From Planctomycetota bacterium (lineage in GTDB: Bacteria; Planctomycetota; UBA1135; GCA-002686595): a DNA stretch of 42,371 nt. The stretch covers positions 9,938 through 52,308 of the forward strand of contig PBIX01000015.1 in NCBI GenBank assembly GCA_002720975.1, written 5' to 3'. The notes beneath the pieces are model-generated. The model was not told where the DNA came from. It saw only the letters and a list, made by a program, of their open reading frames with translations, and ran no database searches. The position numbers were made by a program, and so were the translations under genes. Shown here in pieces: positions 24,064 through 32,789 of this stretch; position 1 is the first letter of the stretch, and the number at the start of each line of letters is the position of its first letter.

Positions 24064-26286
24064 ATGTCCAACCCGATCATGATGGCTACCACCCGGCAAG
24101 ATGCAATCCGCACTATCTCGTCCGAGTTCCTATGGGACTTGGGCGGCGAGATTCCCGAGAACGGCGACATGCTTCCCGACTGCTTTGGGAAATATGTGTT
24201 CAACGATCAGGTCCAGCGCCAGCGCCTCCCGAAGCCGGTGTACTCGGCCCTGCGCAAGACCATAGAGACGGGTGCACCTCTTGATCCCGACGTGGCTGAT
24301 TCAGTCGCGGCGGCCATGAAGGACTGGGCGGTTGAACACGGGGCAACACACTACACCCACTGGTTCCAGCCCATGACGGGCTCGACGGCCGAGAAGCACG
24401 ACTCGTTCCTCAACCCGACGGATGATGGTGGAGCCATCTTGGAGTTCTCGGGACGAGAGCTCTCCCAGGGCGAGCCCGACGCGAGCTCTTTCCCCACTGG
24501 CGGCCTGCGCGCCACATTCGAAGCACGCGGCTACACCGCCTGGGATCCGACATCTCCCGCGTTCCTTCGTAAGAGCGAAGGCGGTGCCACCCTGACGATC
24601 CCCACGGCCTTCTGCTCGTGGACAGGGGAAGCCCTGGACAAGAAAACACCGCTGCTTCGCTCTTGCGAGACCCTCTCCACTTCGGCCGTTCGACTGCTGA
24701 ACCTGATTGGGGAGAGTCACGTAAGTCGCGTGATGCCCAGCGCGGGCACAGAGCAGGAGTACTTCCTGATCGACCGCCAGTTCTACCGCATGCGCCCTGA
24801 CCTGGTGGCCTGCGGGCGCACGCTCTTCGGTGCGCGGGCGTTCAAGGGCCAGGAGTTCGATGACCACTACTTCGGGAACATCAGCCAGCGCGTGTTGCGC
24901 TTCATGCACGAGATGGAGAACGAGCTCTGGATGCTGGGCGTCCCGGCCAAGACGCGCCACAACGAGGTGGCACCCTCCCAGTTCGAGCTTGCCCCTGTTT
25001 ACTCCAAGGTGTCGGTCGCCACGGACCAGAACATGCTGACCATGGACGTCATCAAGGAAGTGGCCGAGCGCCACGGCCTGACGGCGCTCATGCATGAGAA
25101 GCCCTTCGCCCGCCTGAACGGCAGCGGCAAGCACCTGAACTGGTCCCTGGGGGACAATGCGGGCAAGAACCTGCTCGACCCCGGCAGCACGCCCCACGAG
25201 AACCTGCGCTTCATCTTGACCCTGACCGCCATCATCCGTGGCGTGGATCTGCACCAGGATCTACTGCGCGCGTCCATCGCGTCCGCAGGCAACGACCATC
25301 GCCTGGGGGCCAACGAGGCTCCGCCCGCGATCATCTCGATCTTCGTCGGCCAGCAGCTTGAGGAGATCGTGCAGTCGATCATCGAGGGTCGCAGCCCAGT
25401 GACCGGAAGCCAGGAAGAGACCATTCGTCTCGGCGTCACGTCCTTGCCGGAACTGCCGCGGGACATTTCGGACCGCAACCGCACCTCGCCCTTCGCCTTT
25501 ACGGGCAACAAGTTCGAGTTCCGGGCAGTGGCCTCAAGCCAGTCCGTCGCCTACCCGGCAGCCTTCATCAACATGATCGTGGCCGAGTCCATGGACTATC
25601 TGGCCGATCAGATCGAAGCCAAGGGTGGCCCCTCGACCGAGAACATCCAAGCCGTGGTGCGCGAAGCCCTCGCCTCCCACCAGCGCATTCTGTTCTCGGG
25701 GGACAACTACTCCGCTGAGTGGCGTGAGGAAGCCGCGCGCCGTGGCCTGCACAACAGGCCGGGGACGCCCGAGGCTCTGTCGGACTGGGTCAGTGAGACC
25801 AACCTCTCGCTCTACGAGCGCTATGGAGTGTTCTCCCGGGGCGAGGCCCACTCGCGTCTCAGTGTCCAGATGGAGACCTACGCCAACAAGGTCAACGTTG
25901 AGGCCATCGCAACGCGCGACATCGCCATGACCATGATCCTGCCGGCAGCCATGGCCTACCAGAAGAGCCTGGCCGACTCCATCGCCGCCACCGAGGGAGC
26001 CATGGGCCCGGAATGGGATGCACAGATACTGACTTCCCAGCGCGAGGTGTTGGCCTTGTCCTCCAAGCAGATTGCCGACATGAAGCAAGCCATCGACAAC
26101 CTCCTGGCCATTCAGGAGGAGTTGGAGGCAAGTGATTATGGCGAGGCCGAGAGAGCTCACGCCTACCGCGATAGGGTCATCCCGGCCATGGATGCGGTGC
26201 GCGAGTGTTGCGACTTGCTGGAGCGTCTGGTGAGTGACAGCCTTTGGCCTCTGCCCAAGTACCGGGAGATGCTCTTCATCCACTAG
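24064..26286 (+). CDS. glnN: Type III glutamine synthetase
   Basis: The 740-residue enzyme makes glutamine from glutamate, ammonia and ATP in the cytosol. The length and motif order are those of GSIII rather than the roughly 470-residue GSI. It has [11 protein letters not shown] near residue 98 and AEKHDSFL, then the catalytic core with [12 protein letters not shown] (type III signature). The ATP-site segment [21 protein letters not shown] follows, and a helical C-terminal part ([15 protein letters not shown]) closes the protein. The ATG at 24064 gives the N terminus normal for the family. The leader seems to be about 75 bases, so this gene is not leaderless. It is the only nitrogen-assimilation gene in the window and stands alone, ending in a strong hairpin. 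Confidence 0.95.
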   Translation: MSNPIMMATTRQDAIRTISSEFLWDLGGEIPENGDMLPDCFGKYVFNDQVQRQRLPKPVYSALRKTIETGAPLDPDVADSVAAAMKDWAVEHGATHYTHWFQPMTGSTAEKHDSFLNPTDDGGAILEFSGRELSQGEPDASSFPTGGLRATFEARGYTAWDPTSPAFLRKSEGGATLTIPTAFCSWTGEALDKKTPLLRSCETLSTSAVRLLNLIGESHVSRVMPSAGTEQEYFLIDRQFYRMRPDLVACGRTLFGARAFKGQEFDDHYFGNISQRVLRFMHEMENELWMLGVPAKTRHNEVAPSQFELAPVYSKVSVATDQNMLTMDVIKEVAERHGLTALMHEKPFARLNGSGKHLNWSLGDNAGKNLLDPGSTPHENLRFILTLTAIIRGVDLHQDLLRASIASAGNDHRLGANEAPPAIISIFVGQQLEEIVQSIIEGRSPVTGSQEETIRLGVTSLPELPRDISDRNRTSPFAFTGNKFEFRAVASSQSVAYPAAFINMIVAESMDYLADQIEAKGGPSTENIQAVVREALASHQRILFSGDNYSAEWREEAARRGLHNRPGTPEALSDWVSETNLSLYERYGVFSRGEAHSRLSVQMETYANKVNVEAIATRDIAMTMILPAAMAYQKSLADSIAATEGAMGPEWDAQILTSQREVLALSSKQIADMKQAIDNLLAIQEELEASDYGEAERAHAYRDRVIPAMDAVRECCDLLERLVSDSLWPLPKYREMLFIH

Positions 26287-26314
26287 AGCCACCCGAAGCC
26301 TGAAGCCACAGAAT

Positions 26315-26365
26315 CGGCCCGTCCGGCCCCCCGGTGAGGAACCATCGGAGGAGCCGGGCGGGCCG
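26315..26365. terminator. Bidirectional terminator-like hairpin between glnN and tRNA-Met
   Basis: CGGCCCGTCCGGC (26315-26327) pairs with GCCGGGCGGGCCG (26353-26365), 12 of 13 positions, around a 25-base loop that can itself fold in part. It lies 28 bases after the glnN stop and 28 bases past the tRNA 3' end on the other strand, so it can serve both convergent genes. The flanks are not T-rich. Confidence 0.55.
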
Positions 26366-26393
26366 CTCTGATGGAGCCGGATCCTGCGGTGAC

Positions 26394-26470
26394 TGGTAGC
26401 GGTGACTGGACTTGAACCAGTGACTTCAGGCTTATGAAGCCTGCGCTCTAACCAACTGAGCTACACCGCC
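26394..26470 (-). tRNA. tRNA-Met (CAT anticodon), CCA encoded
   Basis: The minus strand folds as a full cloverleaf. The acceptor GGCGGTG pairs with CACCGCT (one G-T at the end). The D arm is GCTCAGTTGGTTAGAGC. The anticodon stem CAGGC/GCCTG surrounds the loop TTCATAA. The T arm is ACTGG-TTCAAGT-CCAGT. The discriminator A is followed by an encoded CCA. The anticodon is CAT and the variable loop is short. The first pair is not the open C-A of initiator tRNA, so this is elongator Met. A tRNA-Ile with lysidine at CAT is less likely but cannot be fully ruled out by eye. Confidence 0.93.
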
Positions 26471-26484
26471 GTTTTGGGGGGCGA

Positions 26485-26514
26485 ACTCTAGCCCCTCCCC
26501 CCGTCCAGGGTCAA
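26485..26514 (-). promoter_or_regulatory. Promoter of tRNA-Met
   Basis: On the minus strand TTGACC (26509-26514), an 18-base spacer, and TAGAGT (26485-26490) precede the mature tRNA 5' end by 14 bases. This is a good sigma-70 type layout and shows that TANNNT works as a -10 in this genome. Confidence 0.55.
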
Positions 26515-26784
26515 GCAGGCCGGAGGGTGGCTGGCCGATCCCGCATCCTGTCCGAAGGTTTTTTCGAGATTCCCTGTCCCGTTTCCCCTCCGGGACACCT
26601 CTGGATCCTGGGAAGGGAGCCTCAGTCCGCACAGCGGCTCCCCGACTCCTCCAGACAGGTACCTGAGCCGGCGAATGACCAACGGGCTCTCCCTCTGAGG
26701 ACCCCAGGGTCGTGTCGGCATCCCTCCGGCACTCCCAACGGGGACCTCTTGAGATTGCCTGACGGAGATGACTTGAGAGAGTCA
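26515..26784. other. Intergenic stretch with no supportable gene
   Basis: I see no gene, RNA or repeat here. Short open frames on both strands lack recognisable protein features. Together with the tRNA promoter and the hairpin at its end it makes a gap of about 345 bases. Confidence 0.5.
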
Positions 26785-26810
26785 GGGCGCCTCGGCTTGC
26801 CGGGGCGCCC
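26785..26810 (-). terminator. Terminator-like hairpin after the cupin gene
   Basis: GGGCGCCTCGG, the loop CTTG and CCGGGGCGCCC form an 11-position stem (one wobble or mismatch) with a four-base loop. It lies 6 bases past the cupin stop on the minus strand. No clear T tract follows. Confidence 0.45.
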
Positions 26811-26815
26811 ACTCC

Positions 26816-27247
26816 TCACTCTCCCGTCCCCGAGGAGCTCTCTTCGATTTCGATGCCCCCTCGGGCCACGGCGAAGAGCAGGCAGGGTGGGTTTCCGGGG
26901 CCCACGTCCTGGGCAAGATCCCCCAGGGCAACGGGAGCATGGGTCGAGCCCGGCGGATACCGCAGGTAGGTACCCGCACCGTGCTCTCCGAACTTATCCC
27001 TATACCCGCCAGAGAGTATGAGTACGTCCTCGAAGTCCAGATGCCGGTGGGCCGGATACCCCCTACCCGGCTGCATGCGGATCAGGACACTGAGTCCACC
27101 TTCAGGAGAGTCGCCGGGGATCAGCGGCTTCCACTGGACACCCTCGTAGCGGGTGTCCAGCCAACCAGACTCGGTTTCAGCGGCATCCAGTCGCGCTTCA
27201 AGCCCAAGGAGGGCGATAACTGGCGAGTGGGACCGGGCGGAAGTCAT
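26816..27247 (-). CDS. ChrR-like cupin domain protein
   Basis: The 143-residue single-cupin protein has metal ligands that can be read from the sequence: His67 and His69 in PAHRHLDFEDVLILSG, Glu73 in the same block, and His103 in YPPGSTHAPV. This matches the C-terminal cupin of ChrR-type anti-sigma factors (Cupin_7). There is no N-terminal anti-sigma zinc domain and no sigma factor gene nearby, so it is either a stand-alone cupin of unknown role or a redox or metal sensor. The ATG at 27247 is favoured by TTGACT and TAGGAT upstream. Two other starts lie 9 and 18 bases further up. Confidence 0.72.
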   Translation of the reverse strand: MTSARSHSPVIALLGLEARLDAAETESGWLDTRYEGVQWKPLIPGDSPEGGLSVLIRMQPGRGYPAHRHLDFEDVLILSGGYRDKFGEHGAGTYLRYPPGSTHAPVALGDLAQDVGPGNPPCLLFAVARGGIEIEESSSGTGE

Positions 27248-27254
27248 GCACACC

Positions 27255-27285
27255 ATCCTAGCCAAGGCACGTTGAGCCGAGTCAA
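27255..27285 (-). promoter_or_regulatory. Leaderless-type promoter of the cupin gene
   Basis: On the minus strand TTGACT (27280-27285), 19 bases, TAGGAT (27255-27260), then 7 bases to the ATG at 27247. The spacer is one or two bases longer than ideal. Confidence 0.4.
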
Positions 27286-27603
27286 CAGTGGGTCAGAATC
27301 GATTTGCAGGTTGGAAACACCCATGCATTGCAAGTGGATTTCGAGGGTTACGTACCAAATTAGGTGCATTCCACTGCTCAGCGCGTACACTTGTATATGG
27401 ATGGCTTCGGCCGTCTGTGATAGCGAGTATCGGCAGGAGACACTTGGTCTTGCGAGCGACCTTGAGTCAGGGAAGCTTGCCGACACTCCTCTCTCCCTCG
27501 GGCCGGCAGGGGTTTCCCCCCTTGCTGGCCCTCTTTCATGCTTGGCTTGCGGAACTGCTTGCAGACTTGAGAGAGCACGTACGCCCCGATCCAGTCGGTT
27601 CCA
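27286..27603. other. AT-richer intergenic stretch, no supportable gene
   Basis: Roughly the first half (27286-27430) is visibly less GC-rich than the rest of the window, around half G+C by eye. It contains an imperfect inverted pair (AGTGGA near 27331 and TCCACT near 27371). I see no clear gene on either strand, no tRNA and no insertion sequence ends. It may hold regulatory sites or the remnant of a lost gene. Confidence 0.4.
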
Positions 27604-28542
27604 TCAATCGTGCAAGAGTTCGAGCGCGACACCGTGCCGCAGTCCAAGTGCGCTGATCCGTGCTTCACCGGCCTCGATGCGTTCGAGCCCAGCGGCAATA
27701 CAGATCAATCCGGCAGGCAGAATCTCGACACGCTGGGACTCGATGGGTAGATGCGCCCGATCTTCAGGGGACATATCAATCAGTCGTTCGCCCCATGCCC
27801 TTGCGGCACAAACATCAATGTGCGTTCCTTCAACCTGAAGCGGGTCAAACTGCTCAAGGCCTTTCTCGAGGCAAGCCAGGTTTGATGCACTTCCGCCCAG
27901 CAGCACTACCGTGCGCCCTCGCGCGAAATCCGTTGGGAAACACCCGAACGAAGCTCGCACTTGTTCCCACAAGCCCGCTGCTCCTCCCGGCTCCAGTGGT
28001 GCATTTGACCCCATTCCAAGAAACTGCTCTGTCAGGACCAAGGCACCCACCGGGGCAGAGATCTGTTCCCCAGGCCCCTCGCCTGCCAGCTCGGTCGAAC
28101 CACCGCCCACGTCAAGGGTGACCCACTCCTCCGTGCCCGCGGATCCCAGCGCCGATCGTCCAAGCCGCGCCTCTTCCGAGCCCGAGAGGATCTCGACACG
28201 CAGTCCGAGCTCATCCTCGCAGCGCTGGACAAACGCCGCTGCATCGCTGGCCCGACGCAGAACGGCCGTCGCGGTGACCCGCAACCGTTCGGGGACCACC
28301 CCCATACCCACCGCCTTGGCCTTGAAGCGCCCCAGGGCTCTCAAGGTGCGCTCCACGGCCTCGGGCGAGAGGCCTTGACCGCCGGCCTCTCCAGCCGAAC
28401 GGGGGCGCTCCCCAAGCCGTACGACCTCACAATCCTGGGCAAGAACCTCAAGCCCCAGCCCCGGTGCGCTCCTTGCCACAAGCAGCAGGGCCGTGTTGGT
28501 ACCCAGATCGATGGCCGCCACAGGCCTGCGCGATTCGTTCAC
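27604..28542 (-). CDS. Ppx/GppA family phosphatase (exopolyphosphatase or pppGpp phosphatase)
   Basis: The 312-residue enzyme has the actin-like ATPase start AAIDLGTNTALLLVA (residues 9-23), the switch SGSEEARLGRSAL, and the phosphate-2 motif VTLDVGGGSTELAGEG. It lacks the C-terminal HD-like domain, so it is the short Ppx form of about 300 residues. It hydrolyses polyphosphate or the phosphate end of guanosine pentaphosphate. The start GTG overlaps the stop of the upstream gene as GTGA, so it is translationally coupled. It is the last gene of the five-gene gltX run. Confidence 0.9.
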   Translation of the reverse strand: MNESRRPVAAIDLGTNTALLLVARSAPGLGLEVLAQDCEVVRLGERPRSAGEAGGQGLSPEAVERTLRALGRFKAKAVGMGVVPERLRVTATAVLRRASDAAAFVQRCEDELGLRVEILSGSEEARLGRSALGSAGTEEWVTLDVGGGSTELAGEGPGEQISAPVGALVLTEQFLGMGSNAPLEPGGAAGLWEQVRASFGCFPTDFARGRTVVLLGGSASNLACLEKGLEQFDPLQVEGTHIDVCAARAWGERLIDMSPEDRAHLPIESQRVEILPAGLICIAAGLERIEAGEARISALGLRHGVALELLHD

Positions 28543-30983
28543 TGGTCGTCGCCGCCTCGGCGACGGGGCTCAGTGAGGCGCACCTGAAACGAGGTGGACT
28601 CCGCCGAAACCCGCACCGAACTCTTGTGGGAGTTCCAGGCGGAGTGTCGTACCACGAGTACCCACTTATACATGCCAGCTTGGGATGTGCTGTACTCCCC
28701 CTTCCTGCTGCTTGCGCGCAGACGGATGTTCTTGGGTACGACAACAAACTCTGCCTTCTCCTGGCCCGAATTCCGCTGGAGCCAGACATCCGCTCCCGAC
28801 AGCGCCTGACCCGACGCGTCCTTCACCTGGACCTTCACGCCCACGGTGTGGCGCGTCTCCGCCCGGCCCAGGTCGATTCTGTCCCCCGAGTTCAGGTGCA
28901 CCATGGGAAAGGTGAGGGGCTCCGCATTGGAACCGGTGGCCGAGAGTGTCAGCTTCTTGATGGGTGGCCCGGTCATTTCGAAGCGTGTGCCGTCCAAGCT
29001 GATCGTCTGGTAACGATAGCCATGAAGGCGCAAGCCCTTGACCGGGTTGCCGCTACCCTTCATGACGATCTCGCCTGTCAACACGCAGGGAGCCGCTTCA
29101 ATCTCTGGCATGAGCCGCAGTTCGGCGCGGCCGGCAAGGGGAACCTCCACGGTTATCTTGGACGCGTCCCGGGCCGGAAAACCAGGAGCCGACGCACTCA
29201 GGCTCCAGGAACCGGGAGAGAGCCCCTCCAGCACAAAGCGTCCGTAGTCGTCGGCGGTGGCGTAGCGCGAACGAGAACGCCTTGAAGTAGAGACCCGAGC
29301 TCGGACGCGGGCACCGCTGATGCCCCAGCCGTTCGGATCGAGGACGACCCCCTCCAGTGAATGCGCCGGTTTGACACGGAGTTCCAAGCCCTCGAGGTTC
29401 TGCTCAACAGTCTTGTCCAAGGTACCGGAGGTGTACCCCTCGAGGTCGGCCGTCAGGCGACAGCGACCCACCGGGACTCCGTGGAGGACAAAGCCCCCAT
29501 CCGCATCGCTGATCGCGAGCTGTGCATCCAGTTCCTGGTCCTTCCAGCGCACAGTCCCCTGCACTGTGGCTCCTGCGAGTGGCAGGCCGTCCGTATCGCA
29601 CACGATCCCCCTCAATTCGAAGCCCTCCCCGAGACGCAGGATCAGGCCCGCTCGGGACTCGCCATTCTGGAGCCGAATGGGCTCGGACTTGGCAAACCCC
29701 CCGCGAGTTGCTGCCCCACCCGAGCCTTCACTAGAGGAGGTCGCTGCAACGGCAAAGGAAGAGCGTGCCGGGACGCGCTTGAATTCGAAGTTCCCCGCAG
29801 CGTCTGTGATGGCGGTGCCAACCTCGCCGCCCGCACGAGAGGAGTACCAGTTCCTATCGCGGGGCTGGAGACAGCACACCTCGCAACCGGCAACCCCCTG
29901 CCCCTGGGGATCCACCACGCGACCTGAGAGACGCGCCGGTGGAAAGAAAAGGAACCGCTTCTCACGATTTTGGGCCAGGGACGAAATCTCGACCTCCTCG
30001 GTCAACTCATCCCCCCAGGGTGTACGGATGTGAACCCGGTGGGATCCTGAGCTGAGACCGGCAAAGGGGGCCCGCCCATTGGCCTCAGTCAGAACCTTCA
30101 GTGAAGTCAACTCCTCCAGAGGGTTGCCGCGGCCCATGAGGGTCGGCTCGAGCTCCACCTGAGCCCCCTCGACAGGACCCCCTTGCCCCCGGGTCTCAAC
30201 CAGGGCTATGAACGAAGATCCGAGAGGCAAGCTGATCAGCACATCCGTGCGGTGCCCCCGCTCCACCTGAACGCCACTCTGCAGAACGGGCGGAGCATCC
30301 TCCTTGATGGCGCCCAATGTGTAGGCTCCCGTAGGCAGGTTGGTGAATTCAAAACCACCATCATCCAGGACGATCTGACTCGCCATCGAGTCGTCCTCCA
30401 ACCGGCCACTCCCCCAGCGCCACAGGTGAACCTGCGCTTCGCCACTGGATCCAGCACCGGGCCCCACCAAGCGGCCGCTGATGGAACCGGCGGGTTCCAT
30501 TGAGATCACCCACTCTTCTGCGGTGGGTTCTGGCAACTGCGGCGCGTGCAGATCCACGTACTCGGGGTGGGAGACCAGGAAGCTACCCTGGAGCCCTTCG
30601 GGCAAGGTGATTTCAAAGGCCCCCGTTTCAGAGCTGGTCGACCCTCGCGTCACCTCACCGAGAGTGGCCAACACCTGTCCGCCAGGAATGGCCAAGGCCG
30701 AGCCCTTCTCCACCAACCTGCCTTTGAGTTGCACCTCACGGCCATCGAAGGTGGCCTGGGTGCGCGTGGAGCCCGTGTCCATGTTCTCCACTTTGGGCGA
30801 CGAATCCGGTGCAGTGATTCCCTCCAGCGCACCCGGATCGATACCTTCCTTGCGCACGGGTGGCTCCACCCCGTTGGACAGGCCGGGCGCCAGCTCGGCG
30901 CCACCCAAGAGGGTCACGCCCACCACCGTGCCCACGGCCAGCAGAATCAGAACCAGGACGAGGGATTGATTGCGCACTGCCAT
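28539..30983 (-). CDS. Membrane-anchored protein with tandem carboxypeptidase-regulatory-like domains
   Basis: The 814-residue protein starts with one membrane helix or uncleaved signal (SLVLVLILLAVGTVVGVTLL, about residues 7-26). It is followed by several Ig-like/transthyretin-like repeats of the CarboxypepD_reg type. Repeat marks include LKGRLVEKGSALAIPGGQV, RVVDPQGQGVAGCEVCC, GIVCDTDGLPLAGATVQG, GVVLDPNGWGISGARVRA and DASGQALSGADVWL. Each has the V-x-D-x-x-G-x-P/G-x-x-A/G-x-V pattern, and glycine-proline turn segments follow (FEFTNLPTGAYTL, FVLEGLSPGSWSL). It is probably an outer or periplasmic scaffold or adhesion protein; no enzyme motif is seen. It is coupled to ppx by a 4-base overlap and lies 9 bases from the beta-propeller gene. 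Confidence 0.75.
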   Translation of the reverse strand: MAVRNQSLVLVLILLAVGTVVGVTLLGGAELAPGLSNGVEPPVRKEGIDPGALEGITAPDSSPKVENMDTGSTRTQATFDGREVQLKGRLVEKGSALAIPGGQVLATLGEVTRGSTSSETGAFEITLPEGLQGSFLVSHPEYVDLHAPQLPEPTAEEWVISMEPAGSISGRLVGPGAGSSGEAQVHLWRWGSGRLEDDSMASQIVLDDGGFEFTNLPTGAYTLGAIKEDAPPVLQSGVQVERGHRTDVLISLPLGSSFIALVETRGQGGPVEGAQVELEPTLMGRGNPLEELTSLKVLTEANGRAPFAGLSSGSHRVHIRTPWGDELTEEVEISSLAQNREKRFLFFPPARLSGRVVDPQGQGVAGCEVCCLQPRDRNWYSSRAGGEVGTAITDAAGNFEFKRVPARSSFAVAATSSSEGSGGAATRGGFAKSEPIRLQNGESRAGLILRLGEGFELRGIVCDTDGLPLAGATVQGTVRWKDQELDAQLAISDADGGFVLHGVPVGRCRLTADLEGYTSGTLDKTVEQNLEGLELRVKPAHSLEGVVLDPNGWGISGARVRARVSTSRRSRSRYATADDYGRFVLEGLSPGSWSLSASAPGFPARDASKITVEVPLAGRAELRLMPEIEAAPCVLTGEIVMKGSGNPVKGLRLHGYRYQTISLDGTRFEMTGPPIKKLTLSATGSNAEPLTFPMVHLNSGDRIDLGRAETRHTVGVKVQVKDASGQALSGADVWLQRNSGQEKAEFVVVPKNIRLRASSRKGEYSTSQAGMYKWVLVVRHSAWNSHKSSVRVSAESTSFQVRLTEPRRRGGDDQ

Positions 30984-30992
30984 GGTTGGAGC

Positions 30993-31874
30993 TCAGGTTC
31001 CCGCCAAGCGGGGAAAACAACCGTAGCACTGACCCTCTGGGCTGAACACCTGAACCCGTGTTCCGTCTTGGTCAAGCACCAGTAGGCGTGCCTGGGCGGC
31101 ACCTGGTCTGAGCCCTCCCTGTTCGACAACCACGTCCTCCAGTGCCGACACCTCACCGACGCGCGTGCCTTCCGTTGCGAGGATCTTGCGTACACGGCCC
31201 CGCAGATCGAGGAGCAGGAGGGCGCTTGTCGGGGAAGTCACCGCGACCACCAGGGTGTTCTCGTCCAGGATGTCCAAAGCCACGGGGCCGACGCTGCGCC
31301 CTCGGCCATCCAGGACGGGCAACGAGTAGTGGAAGTCCCCGGAGCGAAACACCTGAATGCGGCCCGCACCCTCTTCCGCCGCATAGAGCCACTCGCCCGC
31401 CTGGGCCAGACCAGAGAGGTCACGGAACACGCCTCTGGGATCGCCCAGGGGGCGCAGTGACTGCACGCGCCCTTGGTGCGCGTGGAACAGCTGCAGAGCG
31501 TGACGTCGATGGCCATGGGAGGCAATCACCAGGGTGAGCTCATCATCACTGCCCAGGGCCAGCACGTCCGCCGGGGCACCGAGCACTCCCCTGGCATCCC
31601 GGGACCGGGTTTCTTCTGGATCCCCCACACACGCCACCTGCACCCCGAAGAGAGTGAAGGCGCGCACCACTCCCGCAGGCTGGTCAGCCACCCAGAGGCG
31701 GTGGTCGTCGTCCATGGCCAGACCCGACGCGCTCGAGCGCCCTTGGGTCTCATCACAGAACGAGAAGCAGGTCTGCAGCGGTCGGCCGTCCAGGTCGTAG
31801 CTCGAAACCCAAGCCGTCTTGGCCTGACGCCCTACGTACAAGACGCCATCGTGCAGGGTGAGGCTGCCGTACAT
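30993..31874 (-). CDS. Beta-propeller (NHL/SMP-30-like repeat) protein
   Basis: The 293-residue protein is made of repeated blade-like units: LTLHDGVLYVGRQ, GLAMDDDHRLWVADQPAGVVRAF, LSGLAQAGEWLYAAEEGAGRIQVF and LEDVVVEQGGL. Each has a W/Y-V/A-A/G-D/E-type strand end, as in NHL and gluconolactonase-like propellers. No signal peptide is visible after the ATG at 31874. I favour this ATG because it follows the phosphoesterase stop by 2 bases; a longer frame would run into that gene. It ends in GQCYGCFPRLAGT, with two Cys. The ligand is unknown. Its place between a membrane repeat protein and a phosphoesterase suggests a binding role. Confidence 0.6.
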   Translation of the reverse strand: MYGSLTLHDGVLYVGRQAKTAWVSSYDLDGRPLQTCFSFCDETQGRSSASGLAMDDDHRLWVADQPAGVVRAFTLFGVQVACVGDPEETRSRDARGVLGAPADVLALGSDDELTLVIASHGHRRHALQLFHAHQGRVQSLRPLGDPRGVFRDLSGLAQAGEWLYAAEEGAGRIQVFRSGDFHYSLPVLDGRGRSVGPVALDILDENTLVVAVTSPTSALLLLDLRGRVRKILATEGTRVGEVSALEDVVVEQGGLRPGAAQARLLVLDQDGTRVQVFSPEGQCYGCFPRLAGT

Positions 31875-31876
31875 GA

Positions 31877-32773
31877 CTAGAGCGCAGAGCACCCCTTGAG
31901 CTGTAGGTACACCACCTCGGCCGGAACCCCCACACGCAGGGGGACTGCGACGACGCCCAGCCCGCGGGAGACGATCAGGGTGGTCGGGCCCAGGTCGAGC
32001 CGAAGACCTGGGTGCTGAGGACCCAGACGGCGCAGAAGGGGCAGATCCACCTGGGTGCCGTGAGTGTGACCCGAGAGAATGGCGGTGCATCCCGCCCCCG
32101 CAATGGCCGATGCCCCCCGGGGGTTGTGGCACAGGACAATCTCCACGTCTCCCGGCTGCACGGGGCCGCGAGCCCGCCCCAGGTCCACCTCCTTGGCCTC
32201 CTCAAGGTCTTCGAGGCCCACGAGAGCCAGGACGCCGTCACCCAGCTCGAAGCGCTCGCACTCATTGCGCAGGAAGCGGATCCCGCGTTCGGCGTAGGCC
32301 TCGGCGATGCGACCCTCATTGCGACCCCGGTAGTCGTGGTTCCCAAAGACCGCAAACGTGCCCAGGGGAGACTCCAGCCGGGCCAGATCATCCAACACCG
32401 TTAGCGACTCCTTCCATTGGTGCGCGATCATGTCGCCCGTGATCACGACCATGTCCGGGCAGCGCCGGGCCACGGCCTCCACGACCGCGGACAGGTCGCC
32501 GGCCCCCAGAAAGGCACCCGCGTGGAGGTCCGAGAGCTGCGCAATGGTCAGCCCCTCCAGGCCCGGATCCAATCCGGGGACGCGCACGGTCTCGAATCGC
32601 TCGACAAAGCGACCGGGAGCGAGGTGTTGCTTGCAGTAGAGCCAACGCCCCCCCATGGCCACAAAGCTGTGCTCCGCCACCCAAGAAAGCCCCCGGCGAA
32701 CGCGCCCGTGGCGCCTGGCGGGTACGCGTACCCCCTGGCCTACAGGTTCGGAGTGATCGGGTACGGAGGCCAT
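31877..32773 (-). CDS. Metallophosphoesterase (YkuE/YaeI-like)
   Basis: The 298-residue calcineurin-type phosphoesterase has all metal-binding blocks in order: IAQLSDLHAG, VVITGDMIAH, VFGNHDYRG, IVLCHNP and ILSGHTHGTQVDLP. The family includes enzymes that cut lipid-linked pyrophosphates such as UDP-2,3-diacylglucosamine, and other phosphodiesters. The substrate here is open. No signal peptide is seen, though residues 30-60 may contact the membrane. The ATG at 32773 is chosen because it lies 16 bases after the gltX stop; a GTG at 32809 would overlap gltX. It is part of the gltX run. Confidence 0.85.
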   Translation of the reverse strand: MASVPDHSEPVGQGVRVPARRHGRVRRGLSWVAEHSFVAMGGRWLYCKQHLAPGRFVERFETVRVPGLDPGLEGLTIAQLSDLHAGAFLGAGDLSAVVEAVARRCPDMVVITGDMIAHQWKESLTVLDDLARLESPLGTFAVFGNHDYRGRNEGRIAEAYAERGIRFLRNECERFELGDGVLALVGLEDLEEAKEVDLGRARGPVQPGDVEIVLCHNPRGASAIAGAGCTAILSGHTHGTQVDLPLLRRLGPQHPGLRLDLGPTTLIVSRGLGVVAVPLRVGVPAEVVYLQLKGCSAL

Positions 32774-32789
32774 CGAACCACTCAATCTG

